Positions 44,713 to 56,727 of a stretch of DNA of 64,000 bases are shown here, piece by piece. The stretch is taken from contig NZ_JACCFJ010000001.1 of NCBI RefSeq assembly GCF_013410345.1, forward strand, positions 5,069,001 through 5,133,000, given 5' to 3'. The stretch is from Saccharopolyspora hordei (GTDB lineage: Bacteria; Actinomycetota; Actinomycetes; Mycobacteriales; Pseudonocardiaceae). The notes beneath the pieces are model-generated. The model was not told the DNA's origin and did no database searches. It was given only the letters and a program-made list of their open reading frames with translations. Positions within the stretch are counted from its first letter, which is position 1; every line of letters begins with the position of its first letter. A program made the position numbers and the translations under genes.

Positions 44713-45333
44713 ATGCAGACCACCACGCACGACGACCTCGTGCTCCACCCCGCTGGTGACGGGGACTTCTCGACGCTCGCCGGCCTGCTCGGGACCGCCT
44801 ACCACGACGAGCCCCGCATGGCCGCGCTGCTGCCCGACCGGACGCGCCGGGAACCCCGGCTGCGCAAGCTGTTCTCCCTCCTGCTGACCCGGGACCAGAC
44901 CGCCGACATCGCGGTTCTGGGCGAGCAGCCGCGTGCTGCCGCGGTGTGGGACCGGCCCGGTGCGCAGGAACCCCCGCTCGGTCGCCGCATCGCGCACCTG
45001 CCCGCGCTGCTCTCCCTGTTCCGGTGGCGGATCCCCGACACGGCGCGGGCGATCGAGGCGTTCACCGCCAGCGAGAACCACCGCCCGGACGAACCGCACT
45101 GGCACCTGTTCGCCCTCGGCACCGATCCCCGGGCGCGCGGGCGCGGACTCGCCCGCGCGCTGCTGACGAACGGGCTCGCCCGCGCCGACGCCCACGACAC
45201 ACCCGTGTACCTGGAGACCGCCACGCACGCCGGGGTCGCGCACTTCGAGCGGTTCGGCTTCCGCGTGATCCACGAGTTCCCGGTCTCCGGCGGGCTGACC
45301 GTCTACGGCATGTGGCGTCCCGCCCGCCCCTGA
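44713..45333 (+). CDS. GNAT-family N-acetyltransferase
   Basis: A 206-residue acetyltransferase. The acetyl-CoA motif A is WHLFALGTDPRARGRGLARA, followed by VYLETATHAGVAHFERFGF and a last strand near LTVYGMWR. The substrate is not predictable. GGGAGG lies seven bases before the ATG, and a promoter-like pair is found upstream. It ends ten bases from the convergent Uma2 gene. Confidence 0.88.
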   Translation: MQTTTHDDLVLHPAGDGDFSTLAGLLGTAYHDEPRMAALLPDRTRREPRLRKLFSLLLTRDQTADIAVLGEQPRAAAVWDRPGAQEPPLGRRIAHLPALLSLFRWRIPDTARAIEAFTASENHRPDEPHWHLFALGTDPRARGRGLARALLTNGLARADAHDTPVYLETATHAGVAHFERFGFRVIHEFPVSGGLTVYGMWRPARP

Positions 45334-45343
45334 GGCGGGCGCG

Positions 45344-45904
45344 TCAGGGGCGCAGCCCGGCCACCAGGTCCGCCGGGGCGAAGCGGACCGGGAATGGTCG
45401 CTGCGGCTCGAACAGCTCGTCACCGACCACCCGCGCCACCCGCTGGTAGTCGCTGCCCCCGACCAGTTCCCACGCCGTCACCGACGGGACCTCCAGGTCC
45501 GGGTCCACCAGCCAGAAGTGCCGGCTGCCCAACCTGGCGTGGGCGGCCTTGCGCAGGCTGGTGTCGTTCAACCGGCTGCTCGGCGAGGCCACCTCGACCG
45601 CGAGCACCGGTGCCGCCGGCAGGTCCTTCAGCGTCAGGTCGGTGTAGCGGGCGACCACGAGGTCCGGCCGCAACTCGGTGTAGAGGTCCTGGCGCACCGC
45701 GAACGGTGCGGTGAGCACCCGGTACTCGGGCGGGCTCGCCCGGTGCAGGCGCACGAACAGCGCCCCGAGCGCTTCCTGGTGCGGCCACCCCACCGCCGGG
45801 CTCACCAGCAGTTCGCCGTCGACGAGCTCGTAGCGGCGTCCGTCCTCCGGGAACGCCTCCAGGTCCTGGACCGTGAACCGACGGCTGCCCAGGTCGATCG
45901 ACAT
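45344..45904 (-). CDS. Uma2-family restriction-endonuclease-like protein
   Basis: A 186-residue PF05685 (DUF820) protein of the PD-(D/E)xK superfamily. It has RYELVDGELLVSPAVGWPHQ, the acidic active-site segments LRPDLVVAR and VLAVEVASPSSRLNDT, and KAAHARLGSRHFWLVDPD. Nuclease activity is inferred from fold and motifs; cellular function is unknown. These genes are often multi-copy in actinomycetes. The ATG has GGAGGGAG upstream. Confidence 0.88.
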   Translation of the reverse strand: MSIDLGSRRFTVQDLEAFPEDGRRYELVDGELLVSPAVGWPHQEALGALFVRLHRASPPEYRVLTAPFAVRQDLYTELRPDLVVARYTDLTLKDLPAAPVLAVEVASPSSRLNDTSLRKAAHARLGSRHFWLVDPDLEVPSVTAWELVGGSDYQRVARVVGDELFEPQRPFPVRFAPADLVAGLRP

Positions 45905-46127
45905 CGCGTGCTCCCTCCACTCGTGCACCGCCCCGGTCTTCCGGGGCCCGCTCATGAAGAGGAGCGAGGCCGCCGCACAGATGCAGCCGACGTCGATGAT
46001 CACTCGAACGGGACGTGAAGAGCCCCCGAACGCGAGAAGTGGGCGGGACCCGACGCCAGGGTTCCCGCCCACTCGCACCATCGCGATCTTTCCGACACCC
46101 CGCCACAGGGCCGCTGGTGCGTCTCGG

Positions 46128-46153
46128 GTGGCCGGCCCCGGAGGGCCGGCCAC
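46128..46153 (-). terminator. Terminator of aceA
   Basis: GTGGCCGGCCC and GGGCCGGCCAC form an 11-bp perfect stem with the loop CGGA, 12 bases past the aceA stop. Confidence 0.75.
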
Positions 46154-46165
46154 GGTCTCACACTG

Positions 46166-47479
<1,314 letters not shown>

Positions 47480-47584
47480 CTTGTTCCCCTTCCGGGCTCT
47501 CCTGCGGCCTGTTGGTTCCAAGCTTCACCCGACGTCCAGCGAAACACGACCGGATTTCCCAGTTAATTTTCGCGATTTTTCTGC

Positions 47585-47590
47585 TAAGCT
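47585..47590 (+). promoter_or_regulatory. -10 element for leaderless ramB-like gene
   Basis: TAAGCT ends seven bases before the ATG in an AT-rich run (TTAATTTTCGCGATTTTTCTGC), with no ribosome site, which suggests transcription starting at the initiation codon. TTTTCGCGA-type sequence just upstream may also be a regulator site in the aceA–ramB gap. Confidence 0.45.
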
Positions 47591-47597
47591 CAACGGC

Positions 47598-49064
47598 ATG
47601 ACGGAGTTCGCCTCGGAAGAAGACCGCAACTTTTCGACGGAACACGACCTCCTGGTGTTCGGTCAGCGGCTGCGCCACTTGCGTCGCGCCGCCGGGCTCA
47701 CCCTCGTCGAGCTGGGCGAACGTGTCGGTCGCGCCCCCTCGCAGCTGTCGCTGCTGGAGAACGGCCACCGCGAGCCGAAGCTGTCCCTGCTGCGCGCCCT
47801 GGCCGAGGCGCTGGGCACCTCCGTCGACGAGCTGCTGTCCAAGAAGCCGCCGAACCGGCGCGCCGAGCTGGAGATCGCGGTGGAGCGGGCGCAGCTCGAC
47901 CCGATCTACCAGCGGCTGGGCCTGCCACCGCTCAAGGTCGGCAAGCGGGTCCCCACCGAGGCGCTGGAGCACGTGCTCGGGCTCTACGAGGAGCTCAAGC
48001 GCCGGGAGACCAAGCAGGTCGCCACGCCCGAGGAGGCACGCAAGGCCAACGCCGAGCTGCGCCGGATGATGCGCGAGCACGGCAACTACTTCCCCGAGAT
48101 CGAGAAGGCGGCCGCGGGCATCCTCAACGACATCGGCTACCACGGCGGGCCGCTGTCGGAGGGGCAGATCCAGGCGATCGCCACCCACCTCGGCTACGCG
48201 CTGCGGTTCGTCAACGACCTCCCCCGCTCGGTCCGCTCCGTCACCGACCTGAAGAACCGCCGCATCTTCCTGCGCCGCGAGTCACTGGGCATGCACAGCC
48301 CGCGCACCATCCTGCTGCAGACCCTCGGCCACCTCACCCTCGGCCACAGCCAGCCCCGCGACTTCGCGGACTTCCTGCGGCAGCGCGTCGAGGCGAACTA
48401 CTTCGCCGCGGCCGTCCTGGTGCCCGAGCAGGCGGCGGTGCCGTTCCTGCAGGAGGCCAAGGCCGAGCGCGACATCGCGGTGGAGGACCTGCGGGACGTC
48501 TTCTCGGTGTCCTACGAGATGGCCGCGCACCGCTTCACCAACCTGGCCACCCAGTACCTGGACCTGGTCTGCCACTTCGTGCGCAACGACGAGACCGGGA
48601 TCATCTACAAGGCCTACGAGAACGACGGCCTGGTGTTCCCCAGCGACCCGACCGGCGCGATCGAGGGGCAGCGGATGTGCCGGTACTGGGCGGGGCGCCA
48701 GGTCTTCGCCTCCCCGGACCGCTACTCGACCTACTACCAGTACACCGACAAGCCCGGGGCGACCCACTGGTGCGTCGCGCACGTCGACCCCAGCCGCGGG
48801 CGCGACTTCGCGATCACCCTCGGCGTCCCCTACGCCGAGTCGCGCTGGTTCCGCGGGCGCGACACCAACAACCACTCGAAGTCCCGGTGCCCCAACGGCG
48901 AGTGCTGCCAGCGCCCGCCGGCGGACCTGGCCAGCCGGTGGGAGGGCATGGTGTGGCCGTCGGCGCGGGCGCACTCGCACGTGCTCGCCGCGCTGCCCGC
49001 GGACACCTTCCCCGGTGTCGACGAGGCCGACGTGTACGCGTTCGTGGAGGCGCACCAGGACTGA
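47598..49064 (+). CDS. ramB: XRE/ImmA-IrrE family regulator, RamB-like (acetate metabolism)
   Basis: A 488-residue regulator. The N-terminal XRE helix-turn-helix (about 20–80) reads GQRLRHLRRAAGLTLVELGE and PSQLSLLENGHREPKLSLL. An IrrE/DUF955 domain follows (LLQTLGHLTLGHSQPRDFADF, where the HExxH zinc motif is altered to HLTLGH), then DUF2083, ending with a Cys cluster (KSRCPNGECCQRPPAD). RamB-type regulators control isocitrate lyase in corynebacteria and mycobacteria, and aceA is divergent here. Start at the ATG encoding MTEFASEED. Confidence 0.9.
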   Translation: MTEFASEEDRNFSTEHDLLVFGQRLRHLRRAAGLTLVELGERVGRAPSQLSLLENGHREPKLSLLRALAEALGTSVDELLSKKPPNRRAELEIAVERAQLDPIYQRLGLPPLKVGKRVPTEALEHVLGLYEELKRRETKQVATPEEARKANAELRRMMREHGNYFPEIEKAAAGILNDIGYHGGPLSEGQIQAIATHLGYALRFVNDLPRSVRSVTDLKNRRIFLRRESLGMHSPRTILLQTLGHLTLGHSQPRDFADFLRQRVEANYFAAAVLVPEQAAVPFLQEAKAERDIAVEDLRDVFSVSYEMAAHRFTNLATQYLDLVCHFVRNDETGIIYKAYENDGLVFPSDPTGAIEGQRMCRYWAGRQVFASPDRYSTYYQYTDKPGATHWCVAHVDPSRGRDFAITLGVPYAESRWFRGRDTNNHSKSRCPNGECCQRPPADLASRWEGMVWPSARAHSHVLAALPADTFPGVDEADVYAFVEAHQD

Positions 49065-49075
49065 CCCCGACCGCG

Positions 49076-49104
49076 GCACGCCCCCACGACCGGTGGGGGC
49101 GTGC
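49076..49104. terminator. Bidirectional terminator between ramB-like gene and lepA
   Basis: GCACGCCCCCAC and GTGGGGGCGTGC form a 12-bp perfect stem with the loop GACCG between convergent genes. Confidence 0.75.
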
Positions 49105-49120
49105 GCGGGGCGCGGTGGCG

Positions 49121-50971
<1,851 letters not shown>

Positions 50972-51154
50972 TCAGTGTTCCTCGCGGATGTCGGCTGGTG
51001 CGGGGTTCACCCCATGGTCCCATGACACGCCGAGTGCCCGATGCCCAACTCCGGGTCAACGCTCCCGACCGGTCGCACCGGGCGCCTGCGCGGGCGAGGA
51101 ACCGGTGGTTACGGTTGACGCCTGATCACCAGCACCACCCGGGAGGACGTCGCG

Positions 51155-52138
51155 ATGTCGTCGGGCCTGACGCTGCCCAAGGCCGAGCTGCACCTGCACA
51201 TCGAAGGCACCCTGGAGCCGGAGCTGGTGTTCGACCTCGCCCGCCGCAACGGCGTGGCACTGCCCTTCGAGACCGTCGAGGACCTGCGCCGCCGGTACGT
51301 CTTCGACGACCTGCAGTCCTTCCTCGACCTCTACTACCTGGCGATGGCCGTGCTGCGCACCGCCCAGGACTTCACCGACCTCACCGACGCCTACCTGGCC
51401 AAGGCCCGCGAGCAGGGCGTGCGGCACGCGGAGATCTTCTTCGACCCGCAGGCCCACACCTCCCGCGGCGTCGCGCTGTCGGAGGTGGTGGCCGGACTCA
51501 CCGCCGCGCTGCGGACCAGCCGGGAGCGCTTCGGCATCTCCACCCGGCTCATCGCGTGCTTCCTGCGCGACCGCGGACCGGAGGAGGCGCTGGCGACCTG
51601 GGAGGCCCTGCAGCCGCACCTGGAGCAGATCGACGGCGTCGGCCTGGACTCCGCCGAGGTGGGGCACCCGCCGCAGCTGTTCGAGCCGGTGTTCGCCCGG
51701 GCCCGCGACGCGGGGCTGCACGTGGTCGCGCACGCCGGCGAGGAAGGGCCGCCGGAGTACGTCTGGCAGGCCATCGACGTGCTCGGCGTGGAGCGCGTGG
51801 ACCACGGGATCCGGTCGGTGGAGGACCGCGCGCTGCTCCACCGCCTGGCCACCGACCGCACCCCGCTGACCGTGTGCCCGCTGTCCAACGTCCGGCTGCG
51901 CTGCGTGCCGGAGCTGTCCCGGCACCCGCTGCCGAAGCTGCTCGACGCCGGGCTGCTGGTGACGGTCAACTCCGACGACCCGTCCTACTTCGGCGGCTAC
52001 GTCGGGGACAACTTCGTGGCGCTGCGGGACGCGCTGGGGCTCGACGACGCGACGCTGCGGCAGCTCGCCGCCGACTCGTTCCGGGCGTCCTTCCTGCCCG
52101 AGGGGGACCGCGACGCCCTGATCGCCGAGGTCCGGTAG
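51155..52138 (+). CDS. Adenosine/adenine deaminase family protein
   Basis: A 327-residue amidohydrolase. Zinc ligands and catalytic residues are in LHLHIEGTLEP, VVAHAGEEGPPEYV, VDHGIRS and TVNSDDPSYFGGY. The SDDPxYFGGY motif and HTSRG early in the chain are typical of the adenine deaminase branch rather than classic adenosine deaminase (which has TDDP followed by other residues), so adenine is the more likely substrate. The ATG has GGGAGGAC upstream. Divergent from lepA. Confidence 0.85.
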   Translation: MSSGLTLPKAELHLHIEGTLEPELVFDLARRNGVALPFETVEDLRRRYVFDDLQSFLDLYYLAMAVLRTAQDFTDLTDAYLAKAREQGVRHAEIFFDPQAHTSRGVALSEVVAGLTAALRTSRERFGISTRLIACFLRDRGPEEALATWEALQPHLEQIDGVGLDSAEVGHPPQLFEPVFARARDAGLHVVAHAGEEGPPEYVWQAIDVLGVERVDHGIRSVEDRALLHRLATDRTPLTVCPLSNVRLRCVPELSRHPLPKLLDAGLLVTVNSDDPSYFGGYVGDNFVALRDALGLDDATLRQLAADSFRASFLPEGDRDALIAEVR

Positions 52139-52708
52139 CGCCTCACGTCCGCTCGCCCAGCCTCCTCGCAGGCGCGCAGGGCGGCGACGCGCTCGGCGGG
52201 GGACAGCCCGAGCACCACGGTCCGCCACGCCCGAGGCGCTCCCAGCGAGCCACGCCCGGAACGGTCCGGCGTGCGCTCGAGCGCCCCGGCCGCTGCCGGC
52301 TCGCTGACCGCGGTGGGTGCGATCTCCAGCCGCACGGCCAGCTCGTTGGTCATCCTCGGCCCGTTCTCGAACACGAAGGACGTCACCATGCCCCGCCTGA
52401 CCGGGACTCACGGCTGTCCGGCCACGAGCGGGAACTCGTCGCCGCCCTGACCGGTGCGGTCGTCTGCGGGGACTGGGCGCGGGACCTGGTGCACGTCCGG
52501 CGGGAAGGCCTACCGAGCGGGCACTGGGGAGTGGGCGGGACCACCGACTCCGCGGTCGGGGTGCGCGAGGGCGTCTTCGACCGGCCCGACGCGCAGCAGA
52601 CCACCGCCCGGCCCGGCGAGGGGATCACCAACGCCGGCTCGCGACGGTCGAGCCGACCGCCTCACCCGCGGAACGCACCTTCACCGGGGGCCAGCGCGCG
52701 CGGTGACC
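52139..52708. other. 570-bp gap, possible decayed gene
   Basis: No intact gene was recognised. On the plus strand a stretch from about 52405 to 52640 reads SGHERELVAALTGAVVCGDW and further plausible protein text (LVHVRREGLPSGHW), without a credible start. It could be a remnant of a coding sequence, perhaps of a pentapeptide-repeat type. The identity is a guess. Confidence 0.35.
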
Positions 52709-53089
52709 TCAGCGGTGGCGGACGTCGACGCGCAGCGGGTGGTCCTCCGGGATCTGCACCAGCACGATCCGCATGCCGTCCGGGTCGGCGATCCAGGCCT
52801 CGTCCAGGCCCCACGGCTTGCGCTCGGGCTCGGCCAGCACCGTGACGCCCCGCTCGCGCAGCTGGTCGAACTCGGCGCGGACGTCGCGCACCTGCACCCA
52901 GAGCACCTGGTCGGGGCTCGGCCCCGGGCCACCGGTGCCGGAGACCTCCAGCAGCCCCTGCCCCAGGAAGAACACCGTGCCACCGGGGAACTCCCGGGCG
53001 ATCGCCAACCCGAGCACGTCCCGGTAGAACCGCACCGACCGGTCCCGGTCCCGCGGCCGGAGGATCAAGCGGCTGGCCAAGACATCCAT
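52709..53089 (-). CDS. VOC (glyoxalase/bleomycin-resistance) family protein
   Basis: A 126-residue protein with two beta-alpha-beta-beta-beta modules: LILRPRDRDRSVRFYRDVLG … FLGQGLLEVSG and LWVQVRDVRAEFDQLRERG … AWIADPDGMRIVLVQ. Metal ligands are only partly visible. The substrate is unknown; such proteins include dioxygenases and antibiotic-binding proteins. It lies upstream of nothing on its strand and downstream of the EamA gene. Confidence 0.85.
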   Translation of the reverse strand: MDVLASRLILRPRDRDRSVRFYRDVLGLAIAREFPGGTVFFLGQGLLEVSGTGGPGPSPDQVLWVQVRDVRAEFDQLRERGVTVLAEPERKPWGLDEAWIADPDGMRIVLVQIPEDHPLRVDVRHR

Positions 53090-53145
53090 GCCCCATTCCT
53101 ACCCGGCCGCACCCCGGACCGCCGGGGCGGCTCGGCCCGCGGGGC

Positions 53146-54009
53146 TCAGGCGAGGCCCAGCAGCACCACGCCGGTGAGCACGACGACCGCCCCGGTCATC
53201 CGGCGGCCGGGCTGGGACTCACCCAGGAAGCGCCAGGCCAGCAGGCCCGCGATGACGATGCTCAGCTCCCGCGCCGGGGCCACCAGGCTCACCGGGGCGA
53301 GCTGCATCGCGCACAGGACGAGGACGTAGGCCAGCGGCGACAGCAGTGCCACCGCCAGCACGGCCGCACGGTGCCGGGACCAGACCGCGGCGAGGTGCGC
53401 GCGGCGGCGGGCCGCGTACGGGGCGAGCAGTCCCGAGCGCGTGAGGTTGTTCGCCCAGTCGTACAGCAGCGGCGACAGCGCCAGGCCGGTCACCGCGTAG
53501 GCGTCCCACACCGTGTAGACCGCGATGAGCGCACCGGTCAGCACGCCGAAGCCGATCCCGGCCAGGCCCGCGCCGGAGCGCGGCACGCCGTCGGACAGCC
53601 CGATCACGAGCACGCCCGCGATCACCAGCAGCCCGCCGGCCACGCCGAGCCACCCGGGCCGCTCGCCGAGCACCAGCACCGCGATGACCATCGCCAGCAT
53701 CGGCCCGGTGCCGCGGGCCAGCGGGTACACCACCGACATGTCGCCGACCGCGTAGCCGCGCTGCAGCAGCAGGAAGTAGCCGAGGTGCACGAGCGCGCTG
53801 ACCAGCACCCCGAGCGCCCAGTCGCCCAGCGGCGGGACGCCCTGCCAGAGCAGCACCCCGGCGGCCACCGGCAGGTACAGGGCCGCGGAGCAGGTCGCGG
53901 TCAGCCAGACGAACCCGGCGCCCGCCGACCCGGCGCGCTTGGCGAAGAAGTTCCAGCCCGCGTGGGCGAACGCGGCGGCGACGACGAGGAGCACGGCGAC
54001 CAGACCCAT
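53146..54009 (-). CDS. EamA/DMT-superfamily transporter
   Basis: A 287-residue membrane protein with about ten hydrophobic spans in two EamA halves. The first includes FAHAGWNFFAKRAG and VYPLARGTGPMLAMVIAVLVLGE; the second GALIAVYTVWDAYAV and APARELSIVIAGLLAWRFLGE. It is a likely drug/metabolite exporter of unknown substrate. The ATG at 54009 follows GAGAGGG. The longer open frame upstream is Arg-rich and not credible. Confidence 0.88.
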   Translation of the reverse strand: MGLVAVLLVVAAAFAHAGWNFFAKRAGSAGAGFVWLTATCSAALYLPVAAGVLLWQGVPPLGDWALGVLVSALVHLGYFLLLQRGYAVGDMSVVYPLARGTGPMLAMVIAVLVLGERPGWLGVAGGLLVIAGVLVIGLSDGVPRSGAGLAGIGFGVLTGALIAVYTVWDAYAVTGLALSPLLYDWANNLTRSGLLAPYAARRRAHLAAVWSRHRAAVLAVALLSPLAYVLVLCAMQLAPVSLVAPARELSIVIAGLLAWRFLGESQPGRRMTGAVVVLTGVVLLGLA

Positions 54010-54182
54010 CGGAACCCTCTCCGTGCCGCGCGGGCGCGCGACATCGGGGTTCCTCCAGGTTTTTGCGCGGTCGCTCCCGTTCCGCGACCGCCGGTGCCGC
54101 TCGGACCAGTCCCCCCGCGCTCCTGGTCGTGGTGGTCCGCGGCGGAGCGGGGGCGGAACCCCAGTCACAACCGGTGGTGATG

Positions 54183-54989
54183 CTACGCCCCGGCCGCAAC
54201 CTTCCAGCCGAGGCTCAGGACGAGGCCGACGACCACGGTCAGGAAGACGCGGCGGACGAAACCGGAGCCGCGCCGAGCGGCCAGCGCCGCGCCGAGCACG
54301 CTGCCCGCGACGTTGCCGGCCGCCATCACCAGCCCCAGTCCCCACAGGACCTTGCCCGCGGGCACGAAGAAGACCAGCGCGCCGATGTTGGTCGCGACGT
54401 TGACCACCTTCGCCGTGGCCGACGCCGTCACGAACGCGAACCCGACCAGGCCGACCAGCAGGAACACCAGGAACGACCCGGTGCCGGGCCCGGCGATGCC
54501 GTCCCAGAACCCGATCAGCGCGCCGCCGGCGAGCATCACGAGCAGCTGGACGCGGCGCTGGAAGCGCGGCGCGTCCACCGACCCGAGGTCGGGCTTGCGC
54601 CAGGTGTGGACGCCCACGGCCACCAGGGCGGCGAGCACGACGACGTTGAGCACGGCGGACGGCAGCGCGTTGGCGAGCGCCGCGCCGCCCAGCGAGCCCA
54701 GCAGCGCCACCAGCGCCATCGGCAGGGCCGCGCGCCAGTCGATCGGGGTGCGCTTGGCGTAGGTCCGGGCGGCCGCGGCGGTCCCGGCGATCGCGGCGAC
54801 CTTGTTGGTGGCCAGCGAGTGGATCACTTCACCGCCGGGCATGAGCAGCAGCATCGCGGGCAGCTGGATCAGCCCGCCACCGCCCACGATCGCGTCGACC
54901 GCCCCGGCGAGGAACGCCGCCGCGCACAGCAGGAGCACTCCGGCGAGCGAGAGGTCGGCGAAACCGGGCCAGTCCAGGGCGTCGAGCAC
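54183..54989 (-). CDS. TauE/SafE family permease (sulfite exporter-like)
   Basis: A 268-residue membrane protein. The family signature AAFLAGAVDAIVGGGGLIQLP is followed by SLATNKVAAIAGTAAAA, then the second half LIGFWDGIAGPGTGSFLVF and TASATAKVVNVATN. Members export sulfite, sulfoacetate or related anions. The GTG at 54989 was chosen because TAGGGT, a good -10 box, ends eight bases before it, implying a leaderless transcript. Confidence 0.88.
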   Translation of the reverse strand: MLDALDWPGFADLSLAGVLLLCAAAFLAGAVDAIVGGGGLIQLPAMLLLMPGGEVIHSLATNKVAAIAGTAAAARTYAKRTPIDWRAALPMALVALLGSLGGAALANALPSAVLNVVVLAALVAVGVHTWRKPDLGSVDAPRFQRRVQLLVMLAGGALIGFWDGIAGPGTGSFLVFLLVGLVGFAFVTASATAKVVNVATNIGALVFFVPAGKVLWGLGLVMAAGNVAGSVLGAALAARRGSGFVRRVFLTVVVGLVLSLGWKVAAGA

Positions 54990-54997
54990 GACGACCG

Positions 54998-55003
54998 ACC
55001 CTA
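54998..55003 (-). promoter_or_regulatory. -10 box of the TauE/SafE gene
   Basis: TAGGGT on the minus strand, eight bases before the GTG start. No clear -35 was recognised. Confidence 0.4.
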
Positions 55004-55084
55004 TGGTCTGCCGCGGCCGGATCCGAGCCGATGTGATCGCTCTCGCGCAGTCGGCCCGGCCGACGTCTGTCCAGGTCGTCGCTG

Positions 55085-55090
55085 TAGCAT
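55085..55090 (+). promoter_or_regulatory. -10 box of rpsT
   Basis: TAGCAT, about 107 bases before the rpsT start. The leader between holds a small hairpin (CCTGCC/GGCAGG at 55129–55144), which could be part of ribosomal protein autoregulation; that is speculation. Confidence 0.45.
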
Positions 55091-55197
55091 GGTCGACCGT
55101 GCCGTGCGGCGTTCCGCCAGGGAGGAAACCTGCCTGCGGGCAGGGCCGTTGAAGCGCGGCACGACCGTTCGGAAGAGACTGAGAGAAGGCGGTACCA

Positions 55198-55458
55198 GTG
55201 GCCAACATCAAGTCCCAGATCAAGCGGATCCGGACCAACGAGAAGAACCGGCAGCGCAACAAGGCCGTGAAGTCCTCGCTGAAGACCGCGATCCGCAAGT
55301 TCCGCGAGGCCGCTGCCGCCGGCGACAAGGAGAAGGCGATCGAGCTGCAGCGGGCCGCGAGCCGCGCGCTGGACAAGGCCGCCAGCAAGGGTGTCATCCA
55401 CCGCAACCAGGCCGCCAACAAGAAGTCCGCTCTCGCGCGCCGCGTCAACCAGCTCTGA
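55198..55458 (+). CDS. rpsT: 30S ribosomal protein S20
   Basis: An 86-residue basic protein: [20 protein letters not shown] at the start, and [20 protein letters not shown] near the end, the S20 pattern. It binds 16S rRNA early in 30S assembly. The GTG start has GAGAAGG upstream. Convergent with holA, as in mycobacteria. Confidence 0.97.
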   Translation: MANIKSQIKRIRTNEKNRQRNKAVKSSLKTAIRKFREAAAAGDKEKAIELQRAASRALDKAASKGVIHRNQAANKKSALARRVNQL

Positions 55459-55472
55459 CGTCAGCTGGACCC

Positions 55473-55505
55473 ACGGCCCCTTCCCGCGCTGCGGGGAGGG
55501 GCCGT
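55473..55505. terminator. Bidirectional terminator between rpsT and holA
   Basis: CGGCCCCTTCCCGC pairs with GCGGGGAGGGGCCG with one mismatch around a short loop, between the two convergent genes. Confidence 0.75.
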
Positions 55506-55512
55506 TCGCGTG

Positions 55513-56499
55513 TCACGGGCGCTGGCCGCGCAGCTCGACCAGGCGCAGGACGGTGCGCTCCAGGGCGTAGGTGGCGTCCGCGGCCATGCCCTTGACGTCG
55601 GCGTTGACCTCGGCGACGGCCTGCAGCGCGGCCGCGAGGCTGGTGGGGCTCCAGCCCCGGGACTGGGCCAGCGCCTTCTTCACCTTCCACGCGGGCATGC
55701 CGAGCTCGCCGGCGAGGCGGAACGGGTCGTTGCGGCCGCCGGCCGCCGCGACCCGGCCGATGGTGCGCACCGAGTCCGCCAGCGCGTCGGCGATCAGCAC
55801 GTGCGGCACGCCGAGCTGCACCGCCCAGCGCAGCGCCTCCAGCGCGGCCGCGCGGTCGCCGGTCACCGCCTTCTCGGCGACCGCGAAGCCGGTGACCTCC
55901 GCCCGGCCCCGGTGGTAGCGGCGCACCGCGGTCTCGTCGACCTTCCCGCCGGTGTCGGCGACCAGCTGCGTCGCGGCCGCGGAGAGCTCGCGGAGGTCCG
56001 AGCCGACCGTCTCGATGAGCGCCGACACGGCGGCCGCGTTCGCCTTGCCGCCGGCCCTGCGGATCTCGTCCTTGACGAAGGCCTCCCGCTCGGCGGGCTT
56101 GGTGACCTTGGCGCACTCGGTGACGCGCGCACCCAGCTTGCGCAGTTCCTTGGGCAGCTCCTTGGCGTGCTTCGAGCGCCCGCCACCGGAGTGCACGACG
56201 ACGAGCGTCACACCGTCGACCGGGTCCTTGGCGTGGGAGAGCAGCGCTTCGGCGATCTCCTTGCCCGCGTCCTGCGCGGCCTCCAGCACCAGCACCCGGG
56301 CCTCCGCGAACAGCGACGGACTGAGCATCTCGGCCAGCTCGGGAGGGGTGAGTTCACTCACCTTGACCCGGCGCAGCTCGGCCTCCGGGTCCGCCGCGCG
56401 GGCCGCGCCGACCGCAGCCCACATCGCGCGTTCCACCAGCAGTTCCTCGTCTCCGAGGACCAGGTGCAGCGGTTCGGTGACCACGGACGGTGAGCTCAT
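55513..56499 (-). CDS. holA: DNA polymerase III subunit delta
   Basis: A 328-residue clamp-loader subunit. The N-terminal part reads LHLVLGDEELLVERAM; the P-loop is degenerate as in all HolA. VLVLEAAQDAG and VVHSGGGRSKHAKELPKELR follow, then GSDLRELSAAATQLV and the C-terminal collar (VPHVLIADALADSVRTIG). It opens the beta clamp. Position next to rpsT is conserved. Confidence 0.93.
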   Translation of the reverse strand: MSSPSVVTEPLHLVLGDEELLVERAMWAAVGAARAADPEAELRRVKVSELTPPELAEMLSPSLFAEARVLVLEAAQDAGKEIAEALLSHAKDPVDGVTLVVVHSGGGRSKHAKELPKELRKLGARVTECAKVTKPAEREAFVKDEIRRAGGKANAAAVSALIETVGSDLRELSAAATQLVADTGGKVDETAVRRYHRGRAEVTGFAVAEKAVTGDRAAALEALRWAVQLGVPHVLIADALADSVRTIGRVAAAGGRNDPFRLAGELGMPAWKVKKALAQSRGWSPTSLAAALQAVAEVNADVKGMAADATYALERTVLRLVELRGQRP

Positions 56500-56572
56500 G
56501 CAGGCATCGTCGCACGCGCCCGCGACGATCCCGCCATCTGGATCGGCCTGGCCAGGACCTGGCGCGATCCAC

Positions 56573-56578
56573 TAGCGT
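56573..56578 (+). promoter_or_regulatory. -10 box upstream of the SAM riboswitch
   Basis: TAGCGT lies about 19 bases before the aptamer, at the right distance for a transcript that begins just before the riboswitch. Confidence 0.45.
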
Positions 56579-56596
56579 TGCGAGCACAACCGAAGA

Positions 56597-56727
56597 GCTC
56601 ATCCAGAGGGGCAGAGGGAACGGCCCGATGAAGCCCCGGCAACCGTTCGTCCGGCGAATCGTGGTTCTCAGCGCGAGGTCACCGGCGAAAGCGGTGCCAA
56701 TTCCGACCCGTCCGCGGGACAGATGAG
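56597..56727 (+). ncRNA. SAM-I (S-box) riboswitch upstream of thrC
   Basis: The conserved S-box core is present in order: CTCATC (P1 5' strand), CAGAGGGGCAGAGGGAACGG, CCCGATGAAGCCCCGGCAACC, then CGGTGCCAATTCCGACCC and the closing P1 strand GATGAG. The two P1 strands are complementary. The 3' strand of P1 runs directly into the thrC ribosome site (GAGGAGAGGA), so SAM binding may hide part of the site. SAM-I and SAM-IV share parts of this core; the AATTCC and GATGAAGC segments favour SAM-I. Confidence 0.88.
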
